Below, in pieces: positions 36,001-43,838 of a stretch of 64,000 nucleotides of DNA; the stretch's first letter is position 1, and every line of letters begins with the position of its first letter. The stretch is from positions 62,001 through 126,000 of the forward strand of contig JAEYNP010000101.1 of NCBI GenBank assembly GCA_023412495.1. Reading direction: 5' to 3'. This stretch comes from Pseudomonadota bacterium. Lineage in GTDB: Bacteria > Desulfobacterota > Desulfobulbia > Desulfobulbales > Desulfocapsaceae. Under the pieces are notes generated by a model, which searched no databases, was not told where the DNA came from, and saw only the letters and a list, made by a program, of their open reading frames with translations. The translations under genes were made by a program, and so were the position numbers.

Positions 36001-36319
36001 ACCCGGCCGTCAGGCCGGCGGCCGCGATCACCACACAGACGAAGAGCAGGTAGGGCCAAAGGCGGCGACGTTTTTTTCTAACCTTATCCGGCGCCGGCGA
36101 AACGGCCTGATCCGGCGTCGCCGCATCCGGCGTCACATTGGGGAGCGGAGTTATCTTGCTTTCCCTGCTCTTGTCCTCGGGCGGAGCGATGGCGATTTCG
36201 CCAAGTTGTCGCGGCGAGTTTATGGCGGACCTGCCGGCCGATTTAGCGGTCGGAAGAGACTTGCGCCCCTCGCTGATGTCGATGATGGGGGATCTTTTCT
36301 TTGCGGAAAATTTACTCAC
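33020..36319 (-). CDS. Large class A penicillin-binding protein (GT51 plus transpeptidase), atypical
   Basis: The 1099-residue protein has a long disordered cytoplasmic N-terminus (1-85), one membrane helix (LWPYLLFVCVVIAAAGLTAG), a GT51-like domain (about 200-430) and a transpeptidase domain. The transpeptidase active site is complete: SxxK in LELGSTAKLRTL, SxN in QNSINLPFV, KTG in GGKTGTGDNR. The glycosyltransferase motifs are altered: EDRxF reads IENRDLL, and the ExxxA motif reads QMASA, so polymerase activity is doubtful. A large insert between SxxK and SxN explains the extra length. GTG is the start, with no clear ribosome site. It remodels or cross-links peptidoglycan. Confidence 0.88.
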   Translation of the reverse strand: MSKFSAKKRSPIIDISEGRKSLPTAKSAGRSAINSPRQLGEIAIAPPEDKSRESKITPLPNVTPDAATPDQAVSPAPDKVRKKRRRLWPYLLFVCVVIAAAGLTAGYYESQTSSLQAKYISQYAAKLKYWVSDGESPAIVFPKKGPYDFRLGYVQLPTILGKLRERNMVITRQARFSPELAEYASHGFYIPFNEKSQAGLHLLDCNRQTMYRMINPRRVYNSFDDIPPSVVQALLFIENRDLLSDRFPKVNPAVDWGRFSKAVLIKAGEAVNINLPSMGGSTLATQTEKFRHSDNGITSSVKDKLIQMASASVRAYRFGEDTSEYRKQLVLDYVNSVPLSAAPGAGEVNGLGDGMFVWYGTDFDEMNRLLAQKDEDAVELERQAGILKQVISLMIAHRRPSYYLVRGHTDLAILSNSYVRLLAQNGVISEELADAAQVQPLFFRNFREDSAAPQIANNKGVNVVRNRLSGLLDTSLYDLDRMDVTVSTTLESALQEKVSDYLKKLAEPKVAEELGIIGPYLLTRDQTDKLSYSFTLFERTPTGNMVRIQTDTLDLPLDINEGSKLELGSTAKLRTLATYLEIIAELHAELSKMKPREIAKLGEEHQDTLTRWACSQFQANPKIDLRSMLEAAMARPYSANPEERFFTGGGLHVFGNFKREDNSRIVTVTEALQNSINLPFVRIMNDIVKYTRARQWEDNRQIIADDSDPRRKEVLDKFIDRESMVFLSRFWNKYRNHTTREQRLEALLTGRKPTAIRLTIVHRHLYPNADEATFARFIRKEMPGSQLSDKQLSTMYERYKPGAYNIQDLGYLASLHPLELWLLDYLQQPGEKSLRDAGKKSQEVRRFVYGWLLKTKAKNARDSRIRTVLEVDAFSDIHRRWKNMGYPFDHLVPSLATALGSSGDRPAALSELVGIILNDGKRMPTYRFTRAEFAVGTPYETIVERPEPVETQVLNPEVARMLKETMSKVVSEGTARRLLNTYQQEDGSAFVIGGKTGTGDNRIVSSSGSRALNRTATFVFYLGDNHFGTLTAFVSGRSANAFRFTSALPLQVLKGMVPILQPYINTANQASQHSAKPVNQASHQPDQTESSQPVEKSNG

Positions 36320-36707
36320 AACAGGATGTCTTTAAAAACAATGATACTTGTTGGTTGCGCACATCGAGAGATCTTGCTCGATCCCCTGATAGGGCAACGG
36401 ACCTGCGAAAAAAAACGGACCAATCTTTTTGTAGTTTTTTCATCGTACCAGCTGATAAAACGTCATGGCGCCGGCTGAAGGTGGACTTTTCAAGGACCTG
36501 CTCAGCACCTCCCGGGCCCGACCCGGACCGGGGTGGGAATTGCCTTCCCGGTTTGAATCGAGGGCCGGCAGCTCCAAGGTTCTTGATACATTTATCCTAC
36601 CCCATTTGTCTGGACCGAGTCAAGACATCCCGGAAATTCTCTTTACGGCTTATGTATGATAGGAGGGCAAGTTGAAGAGAAGGAGCGGTCGGACCGGCAT
36701 TTCAGGC
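36320..36707. other. Intergenic stretch without a recognisable gene
   Basis: Nothing beyond the regulator promoter at its right end is supported. Short open frames here lack ribosome sites and family motifs. Confidence 0.4.
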
Positions 36708-36737
36708 TTGACAGGGAAGCTTCGGTGTCTTTATATT
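36708..36737 (+). promoter_or_regulatory. Candidate sigma-70 promoter of the TrmB-like gene (leaderless)
   Basis: TTGACA at 36708-36713 and TATATT at 36732-36737 are 18 bases apart. The start expected 7-8 bases downstream coincides with ATG 36745, and no ribosome site precedes that ATG. Confidence 0.6.
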
Positions 36738-36740
36738 GAC

Positions 36741-36750
36741 TACCATGGTA
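36741..36750. promoter_or_regulatory. TACCATGGTA palindrome over the start site
   Basis: This perfect 10-base palindrome overlaps the predicted transcription start and the ATG of the regulator gene. It is a plausible autoregulatory operator, although so short a palindrome can occur by chance. Confidence 0.4.
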
Positions 36751-37566
36751 GATAATATGATCGCATACCTTCGGGAACTGGGGTTGAGCGAGTACGAAGC
36801 CCGAACGTATCGGGCCTTGTCCCGGGTGAGTCCCATGACTCCGTACGAGACGGCCCAGCAGGCCGGCCTGCCCACCTCGAAGATCTATCAGGTCCTGAAC
36901 CGGCTGGAAGAAAAAGGGCTGGTGCTCTGTCTGCAGGAGCAGAACCGCAGGCGGTATGTCCCCAAGGAAGTTGAGGAGTTCGCCGCAGCCTGCCGTTTTC
37001 GGATGGAAAAGACCCTGGCCGGCCTGGAAGAGGAGGGCCGGAAGCTGAAACGGGAGAGTCAGGTCTCCTCCATCTGGAATCTCAAGGGGTACGGGGAGAT
37101 TATGGAGAAGGCCCGGCAGATTGTCGCCGGCGCCCGGCAAGAGATCCTGGTTTCCCTCTGGCACGAGGAGCTGGTGCACCTTGCCGCGCCGCTGAGCGAC
37201 AAGATCGAGGAGGGAGTCCGCGTCGGTCTCGTCCATTTCGGCGAGCTGGATCAGGCCCTGGCGGTCGGGACCTGCTTTTCCCATCCGATCGCCGATACGC
37301 TCTTCCAGGAAAAGGGCGGCCGGGGCCTGACCCTGGTGGTCGACTCGCGCGAGGCGATGACGGTGACGGTCTTCGAAGGCGGCGAGGCGGAGGGAGCCTG
37401 GAGCCGCAATCGCGGCTACGTCAATCTGGCCGAGGACTATGTGAAGCACGACATTTATATAATGAAGATCGTCGATCGATTCGATTCACTGCTGATAGAA
37501 CGCTTCGGGAATGGTTACCGCAAGCTGAGGGACGTTTTCAAAGATGAGGAAGAAGGGGAGGGGTGA
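36745..37566 (+). CDS. TrmB-family transcriptional regulator
   Basis: The 273-residue product has an N-terminal TrmB winged helix (LRELGLSEYEARTYRALSR, AQQAGLPTSKIYQVLNRLEEKGLV), a coiled-coil segment (98-125) and a C-terminal ligand-sensing domain with the phospholipase-D-like fold seen in TrmB relatives (ARQEILVSLWHEELVHLAAP). TrmB regulators are best known for sugar genes in archaea; in bacteria many control amino-acid or sugar metabolism. It overlaps the aminotransferase leader by a few bases, so the two genes are co-transcribed and the regulator may respond to an amino-acid signal. An upstream in-frame TTG at 36736 is less likely as the start. Confidence 0.85.
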   Translation: MVDNMIAYLRELGLSEYEARTYRALSRVSPMTPYETAQQAGLPTSKIYQVLNRLEEKGLVLCLQEQNRRRYVPKEVEEFAAACRFRMEKTLAGLEEEGRKLKRESQVSSIWNLKGYGEIMEKARQIVAGARQEILVSLWHEELVHLAAPLSDKIEEGVRVGLVHFGELDQALAVGTCFSHPIADTLFQEKGGRGLTLVVDSREAMTVTVFEGGEAEGAWSRNRGYVNLAEDYVKHDIYIMKIVDRFDSLLIERFGNGYRKLRDVFKDEEEGEG

Positions 37567-37568
37567 AT

Positions 37569-38426
37569 ATGACGGTATATCTGAACGGGCAATTCGTGGA
37601 AAGGGGGGCGGCCGTGGTCTCCGTGTACGATCACGGCCTGCTGTACGGCGACGGGATCTTCGAAGGCATTCGGATCTATGGCGGGAAAATCTTTCGGCTG
37701 GACGAGCATCTTCGCCGGTTCTCCGACAGCGCCAGAGCCATTATGCTTGAACTGCCGATCACGCCAGACGCCCTCGAGGAGGCGCTGCTCGAAGGAGTGA
37801 AACGATATGGCAGGGATGAAGGCTACATCAGGCTTGTGGCCACCAGGGGGGCCGGCGATCTCGGGCTCGACCCGGCAAAGTGTTCGGCGCCGACGCTCTT
37901 TTTCATCATCGACACCATCAGCCTCTATCCCGAGAAATTCTATCGGGAGGGAATCGCCGTCGTCACCGCTTCCTCACGGCGGTTGCCGGCCGACGGGCTC
38001 GATCCCCGGGTGAAGACCTTGAACTACCTCAATAACATTCTGGCCAAGCTGGAGGCCAAGCAGGCCAGCTGTATCGAGGCGGTGATGCTGAACCACCGCG
38101 GCGAGGTGGCCGAATGCACCGCCGACAACATCTTCACAGTCAAGGGCGGCGTCCTGGCTACGCCGGCCCCCCATTGCGGCATCCTCGAGGGCATTACCAG
38201 GCAGACCGTTTTAGAGCTTGCAGTCCGGGAGGGCATCTCCGTCCGGGAGACGGTTCTCACCCGTTTCGACCTCTATACGGCCGACGAATGTTTCATGACC
38301 GGCTCGGGGGCGGAAATCGTCCCCGTGGTGCGAATCGACGGCCGGACCATCGGGGACGGCCGCCCGGGAGAGGTGACGGAAAGGCTCCGCCTGGCCTTCA
38401 GGCAGCTGACGGGGAGCGGCGGCTGA
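37569..38426 (+). CDS. ilvE: Branched-chain amino acid aminotransferase (IlvE-like, class IV)
   Basis: The 285-residue PLP enzyme of fold type IV carries VYDHGLLYGDGIFEGIRIY near 20, an arginine in YIRLVATRGAGDLG, and the catalytic lysine in RVKTLNYLNNIL near 157. ECTADNIFTVKGG and FMTGSGAEIVPVVRIDGR complete the PLP-binding fold. It catalyses transamination between branched-chain amino acids and 2-oxoglutarate; D-amino-acid transaminase and aminodeoxychorismate lyase are close relatives, but the pattern fits IlvE best. ATG 37569 is favoured because GGGGAGGG precedes it; GTG 37563 overlaps the TrmB stop. Confidence 0.88.
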   Translation: MTVYLNGQFVERGAAVVSVYDHGLLYGDGIFEGIRIYGGKIFRLDEHLRRFSDSARAIMLELPITPDALEEALLEGVKRYGRDEGYIRLVATRGAGDLGLDPAKCSAPTLFFIIDTISLYPEKFYREGIAVVTASSRRLPADGLDPRVKTLNYLNNILAKLEAKQASCIEAVMLNHRGEVAECTADNIFTVKGGVLATPAPHCGILEGITRQTVLELAVREGISVRETVLTRFDLYTADECFMTGSGAEIVPVVRIDGRTIGDGRPGEVTERLRLAFRQLTGSGG

Positions 38427-38520
38427 TCCCGGTGAATCGATGCGGTTCAGTCCGCCCCGCCGAAAGGAGGCCGGGGGACTGGTGTATTCGAATTTGCATT
38501 CAAAATGGCTTTATGTTGGA

Positions 38521-38681
38521 GGGTGTGCTCCAATGTCATTAACTTAAGCTTTTCCCTCCAAATCGAAATCGGGATCGGGATCGAAATCGGAAGGCCAAGT
38601 TCGATTCCGATAGCGATTTCGATTTCGATCCCGATATGAACAGCAGGCACATGCCTAAGTTAACGACATTGGAATGCACCC
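38521..38681. repeat. MITE-like element with 27-bp terminal inverted repeats
   Basis: GGGTGTGCTCCAATGTCATT at 38521 onward is mirrored by GACATTGGAATGCACCC ending at 38681. Between the ends is an inner inverted repeat built from GATCGGGATCGAAATCGG-type units. It fills the gap between the convergent aminotransferase and serine dehydratase genes and may act as a transcription barrier. Confidence 0.65.
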
Positions 38682-38713
38682 ACTGTTCTGCTTCTCAACC
38701 GGACCCAGGTGGG

Positions 38714-40099
38714 TTAGCAATCCACCAGATTGACAGCCAGCCCGCCGAGGGCGGTCTCCTTGTACTTGTCGTTCATGTCGAGGCCGGTCTGGTACATGGT
38801 TCGGATGCATTTGTCCAGGGAGACGAAGTGGCTGCCGTCGCCCCGCAGCGCAAGCATCGCCGCGGTAACGGCCTTGACCGCGCCGAAGCCGTTGCGCTCG
38901 ATGCAGGGCACCTGGACGAGGCCTTGCACCGGGTCGCAGGTCAGGCCGAGGTGATGTTCGAGGGCGATCTCCGCGGCATTTTCGATCTGTCCGTTGGTGC
39001 CGCCGAGTACGGCGCAGAGCCCTGCCGCCGCCATCGCCGCGGCGGAGCCGATCTCGCCCTGGCAGCCGACTTCGGCGCCGGAGATGGAGCCGTTGTGCTT
39101 GATGATCCCGCCGATGGCCGCGGCCGTCAGCAGGATGGTTCTGACCCCTTCGGGGCTCGCGCCTGGATGGCAGGCGAGATAATAGCCGATCACGGCGGGG
39201 ATAACGCCCGCGGCCCCGTTGGTCGGGGCGGTGACGATCCTGCCGCCAGCGGCGTTTTCCTCGCTCACCGCGATGGCATTCTGCACCAGCCGTTCATTGG
39301 CCGAAGGAAACATCCGGCCATATTTCGGGGCATCCTCTTCCAGCTGCAGGTGCAGCGCCTTCGCCCGCCGATGCAGGCCAAGGCCGCCGGGCAGGCTGCC
39401 CTCCGCGGCCAGGCCCCTCTCGATGCTTTCGGCCATGACCTGCCATATCCGGTCGAGTCGCGCGTCGAGCAGCTTCCCGTCCATAAAGCTCAGCTCGTTG
39501 GCCCTCTTCATCTCGGCGATGGAGAGGTTTGCCTCGGCTCCAGCAGCCAGCATTGTGTCGGCTGTTTCGAACGGGTAGGGAACCGCATCGCCGCCGATCC
39601 TCCCCGGCCCCTGCAACCCGCCTGCCGCCAGCTCGGCGGCGGTAAGGACGAAACCGCCGCCGATGGAATAGTAGGTCTCGCCCAGGAGTTCCGCGCCGTC
39701 TTCGTCCAGGGCGGTAAAGCACATGCCGTTGGCGTGGCCGGGCAGGGACGGCCCGTAATCGAAGATCAGGTCTTCGTCCGGATCGAAGTGAAACGCCGGG
39801 AAGCCTCGCGGCTCGATTCGGCGGCGGGTCCGGATCTCGTCCAGCGCCGCAGCCATCTCCGCGGCCTCGGCGGTCTCCGCGGAAAAGCCGGCGAGCCCCA
39901 GGATAACGGCGCGGTCGGTGGCATGGCCGCGGCCGGTAAAGGCGAGCGAACCGTGGAGCCGCACCCGGATGCGGTGGACCGGCACCCCTTTTTCGGCAAG
40001 GGTCTTGAGAAACAGCAACCCGGCGCTCATGGGTCCCATGGTGTGGGAGCTGGAGGGGCCGATGCCGATCTTGAAAATGTCGAAGACGCTGATAAACAT
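38714..40099 (-). CDS. sdaA: L-serine ammonia-lyase, single-chain iron-sulfur type
   Basis: The 461-residue protein has the beta domain at the front (SVFDIFKIGIGPSSSHTMGP) and the catalytic alpha domain behind (IVTAPTNGAAGVIPAVIGYY, ILLTAAAIGGIIKHNGSISG). Cysteines for the iron-sulfur cluster lie in EVGCQGEIG, LTCDPVQGLVQVPCIERN and the C-terminal VNLVDC, whose final cysteine matches the tail-in-mouth ligand of the type 2 enzyme. It converts L-serine to pyruvate and ammonia and is oxygen sensitive, fitting an anaerobe. Length is normal. It converges with the aminotransferase gene. Confidence 0.95.
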   Translation of the reverse strand: MFISVFDIFKIGIGPSSSHTMGPMSAGLLFLKTLAEKGVPVHRIRVRLHGSLAFTGRGHATDRAVILGLAGFSAETAEAAEMAAALDEIRTRRRIEPRGFPAFHFDPDEDLIFDYGPSLPGHANGMCFTALDEDGAELLGETYYSIGGGFVLTAAELAAGGLQGPGRIGGDAVPYPFETADTMLAAGAEANLSIAEMKRANELSFMDGKLLDARLDRIWQVMAESIERGLAAEGSLPGGLGLHRRAKALHLQLEEDAPKYGRMFPSANERLVQNAIAVSEENAAGGRIVTAPTNGAAGVIPAVIGYYLACHPGASPEGVRTILLTAAAIGGIIKHNGSISGAEVGCQGEIGSAAAMAAAGLCAVLGGTNGQIENAAEIALEHHLGLTCDPVQGLVQVPCIERNGFGAVKAVTAAMLALRGDGSHFVSLDKCIRTMYQTGLDMNDKYKETALGGLAVNLVDC

Positions 40100-40844
40100 G
40101 GCTATTGTGTGAAGGATCGTTATTTTGATGTGCCGGAACCCGCTTCTACTTCACCCGACTCTCGAGGGCGCGGGCCTTTCCCCGATCCGGTTGCAAAAAA
40201 TCCGCCATTGAGACGCTCATCAAAGCTCTTGCAGTTATGACCGGGGAGGAGGCAATACCCTCTAGGAGCCTATCGGATTATGCCCTTTTTCCCCATCTCT
40301 TCGTTAAACTCGAAAAAATTATCCTCGGAATATTATGTATATGCCTCCGGTAATTTGTCCGAGTTTGCCTCGATCTGAGAAAAAATTGCTATAACCCGAC
40401 AGGCTCCTAGGAGTATGTCGGATTATGCCCTTTTTCCCCATCTCTTCGTTGAACTCTAAAAATCCTCGGAATATTATGTATATGCCTCCGGTAATTTGTT
40501 CCGAGTTTGCCTCGATCTGAGAAAAAATTGCTATAATCCGACAGGCTCCTAGGAATCTGTCGGATTATGCCTTTTTCCCTTCTCTGCGTTACTTTCGGAA
40601 ATTATTGCTCGCCAATCAGTCATGTCCCAAATGGTAGCAGAGGATGCCAATTAGTGCTATAGCTATAGGTTAACATCTTTATAGTACTGGAATTAATCTG
40701 ATCGGCAAGATATCGCGCCGGTGGTATCTGTTGGTACCGCCGAATCGCTGTCGAAATCGAAAAGTTTTACCTTTCTTTTCTTATCTTAGTGATTTTGAAC
40801 GATCCCGATTTCGACAGCGATTTTGATGGTTCGCTCATCCAGGC
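40100..40844. other. Intergenic region dominated by a tandem MITE-like array
   Basis: No gene is supported. The array at 40263-40612 fills the middle. A GATTTCGACAGCGATTTTGA-type imperfect inverted repeat lies at 40740-40830, just beyond the end of the multidomain hydrolase gene. Confidence 0.5.
40263..40612. repeat. Tandem MITE-like array (two full units and one partial)
   Basis: Unit 1 (40263-40409) and unit 2 (40408-40551) are nearly identical and each is bounded by inverted ends TAGGAGCCTATCGGATTAT and ATAACCCGACAGGCTCCTA. A third, decayed unit begins at 40550 and fades near 40612. Junctions share CTAG. The internal sequence is noncoding. A solo end occurs at 16466-16486. Confidence 0.85.
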
Positions 40845-43729
40845 TTAAAACCCCACAAGATCGTCGACCGGCAGGGCGAGCGGCGCCCCGGTGATTAGCG
40901 CAAGCGTCTTGCCGATGACTTCGATATTGTTGTCGAAACCGCCGTGCGATGCTTTTTCGCGATTTTCCGCCATACCGGAGTGGTTCCCGCGACGGGTCAG
41001 GATTTTTTCGTCCTTGTGGATCGTCAACCGTTCCTTCAGCGAGCTGATTTTTGCGGCAGCGGACCAATTGATGAGGGCTTCGCTGTTGCTCGGAGAGCCA
41101 CCCCAGCCGGAATAATCGGAATCGAAGATTTTCGCCAGGCCGAGGATAGGCGTGCGCAGGTCCGCTTCCAATTGGAAACGAAGTAGAGCAGAGACTTTTT
41201 ATAGATTTTCACCACGTCGTCTTCCTGTTCCCGCTGATCTGCCAGAATGTCCAGGTAAAGATTGCTCATGATATCGGCATGCGGCGCATAATGCCGGTTG
41301 GCAAAGGCGACCGTGCAGGCCGGAGCGTATAAATGGACGGATTTCACCTTGGCGGTCAGGTGTTTTTGGGCCAGGTTGTCCAGCAATCTGCCGAGGATGA
41401 TCGACCCGGCGGAATGGCCGACGAGATGGAGTTCGAACTGCTCGCCCCAGCTGCTCGAAAGCGAAAGAATCGCATCGCTCAGCAGGTCGCCACCCCGACC
41501 GCTTTCGGCTGCAAGTACTGCATTCTCCTTCATTTCGCACCACAGCGGCCGGGCGTACGGCCGACCTATGGTTTTCTCGATCAGAGGATCGGATATGGTA
41601 TCGGTGACCCAGTCGTAAAGACCCATAGCCTTGCCCGCCGCGAGAGAATTGAACTTCTCGGATAGTACGTTGCCGATCGATTCGAGCAGGCCGGTCTTCC
41701 ACACCAGGAAGAGCGGATAACAGCCGTTCCCCAGGAAATATCGTCCCATCGCCCGAACGCGCTGAATAGCATCTTTTTCGCTGTTGAGACCGCCGTGGGC
41801 GTAGAGCACCAGCCGCTTTTTTTCCTGCGGGTTCAGCCGGAACCAGGCATCGGGCATGATGCACGCCTGGTTTTGCAGCGTACGGGTTACGCCATCCAGC
41901 TTGTCGAAGCGATTGACATACCCATCGTTGCCGAGCACGATACTGTGCCGGTAGGCAACGCTTTCGTCCCACCAGTTTACTCCTGCGGCGACGGAAACAG
42001 CGCCCGTCTTCGCCCTGCCGCCTGCGCTGAGTCGCCCCGAGACGATCCCGGGCACGCCCATTGCGGTTACCCAGACATCCATCGCGTTGGCCATCCAATC
42101 CGCATAGGTAATCACGGCGAAACCGCCGGCTCCCCACCTGGCTCCCCAGGAATTCTGAATGACGAAGCCGGTGCGGTTGAAACCGACCAGCGCGTAGGCG
42201 TGACCGCCGCTGCGTGAAGGTTTCCCGTCGAACTCGATCACCGGGAGATCGGCATGGCAGATCGGCGAGGCGGTCCTTTTCACCTCGTCCCAGCCCTTAT
42301 GGGTATACGACGAAACGTATATTGCCCCGACCTCCATGATCGCCGCCTGCATGTCGGTTATGGCCAGGCGGTCTATCCGGTAATACACCCCCAATGTCTG
42401 TTCGACCGCTTCGCTGTCCCAGCCCGGTTGAGGCATGCCGTCGTCACCGGCTGTGTACGGCCATTTGCTCTCCAGGCAGACGCCGTTGTGGTACCAACCC
42501 TTGAGCGCGCCCCGGCAGCTGGAGCCGTTATAATCCTCACCCTCGTACTCGTCGAAGCGACGGGCGAAGTGGTACAGCATGCGTGGACTTACCGACTCGA
42601 ATTCGCCCGGCATCCCAACGGCTTGCCATCGCAGGTAGTTGATGACGCAGGCCAGGCCGAACCCGGTGCATGCCCCTTCCTGTCCCTGGTCCAGAATGAG
42701 ACCGGCCGTTGTATAAACGCCCATGAAACGCTCGATGTCGTTATCCGCCGGGTATATCTTCGGCAGGGAGCGAGGCGGCGGCATGTACAGTCGATCGCGC
42801 AGATCCTCCGGATCACGGGTTACATTGAGGCATTCGCGATGCATTGCGACGGGGATTGCCTCCCTGGCCGTCACCCCGACGAGCGGCATCGCGGTGGACC
42901 ACAACTTTTGGCCCATCCTGAAGGTTTCGGAAAACCTGTCAATCCCGTGGGTTCCACCGTTGACGACTTTTCGCGCCGCCTTCAGGTCGTCCCTGGCGAG
43001 CGCCTTGTCCAGTTTTTCCCTGTTTGCACCCAGATAGGCCGCCAGCAGGCAGGCGGCAACTTCCGGGGCGCAGGCACAATCCGGATTGCCGTCCAGGGGA
43101 ACGTCGAGGACCTTGCCGAATCTTTCGTAATTGAAACGTCCAGTCAACTGCACATAGCCCCGCCCTCGAAATCGTACGCCATCGCCAGGTTCCTTGTTGC
43201 CGAGAGATTTACCCAACTTCGTGTCGCAGCCATACCTGCTGAAAGCGGCCTGGCCTGGCAAGGTGTTGAAATGGGACGGCAGTTCGGCGATCGGCATGAA
43301 ACTCTCGGTCTCGGCTCGTATGGTGCCCAGCGCGACGAGAATCATGTTTATGTCGGTCAACCCGAATGCCGCGAGCGCCGCGGTCACATACGGGAGATTT
43401 TGCGCGATACTTGAAGTTTTGGTGTAGGGGAACAGCTTGCAGACCGCTCCCGTGTCGACGCTGACGTTCAGTTTCGCGGGCTGCATGATGCCCAAGGCCG
43501 AAAAGGTGCGCGGTCCGGCGATGCCGTCCGCAACCATCCCGACGCTCGACTGCCAGGCGCGCAGGGCGGTCTCGGTTTCGGCGTCGAATTCTTCCCCTAC
43601 TGCCAGATTTTGGATATATCCCGATGCGCGTTCCCCCAAAGCCTTGCCTAAAGCCTTCTTCAGTTTGACCACCTCCCGACCGACATTCCCCCTCATCAGC
43701 ACCAGTACCTTGATTGCCTCGTTCTCCAT
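40845..43729 (-). CDS. Multidomain PG-binding/GH19/papain/serine-hydrolase protein, apparent frameshift near 41170
   Basis: The first frame runs 854 residues: PG_binding_1-like domain (1-80; TALRAWQSSVGMVADGIAGP), a GH19 lysozyme/chitinase-like domain (100-290; Glu140 in TIRAETESF, RFRGRGYVQLTGRFNY), and a C1 papain-like domain with Cys354 (QGQEGACTGFG), His510 (SGGHAYALVGF) and Asn526 (IQNSWGARWG). An alpha/beta-hydrolase-like domain follows with Ser772 in GHSAGS. After FVSNWK the reading switches frame; the correct continuation (ADLRTPILGLAKIFDSDYSG) ends at 40845, giving about 961 residues. The shift may be a mutation or sequencing error. No signal peptide is seen. AGGAGG precedes ATG 43729. 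A wall-degrading effector or toxin is possible. Confidence 0.75.
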
Positions 43730-43838
43730 TTTCGTCCTCCTGTCTGAAACGAATTCTCGTTCGATTTATTTGCTTTTTCGCTAAGTGCGCCAAAGAGTTA
43801 TCTTCCCGTGGAGACGCAATGCCTTCTCCCCCGGACCT

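Noticed and set aside
38636..40240. Plus-strand open frame of 534 codons
   Set aside because: Shadow of the serine dehydratase gene; it reads through the MITE-like element and has no family features.
40263..40612. CRISPR array
   Set aside because: The units are about 145 bp with inverted ends and no spacers between short repeats, and no cas genes are present.
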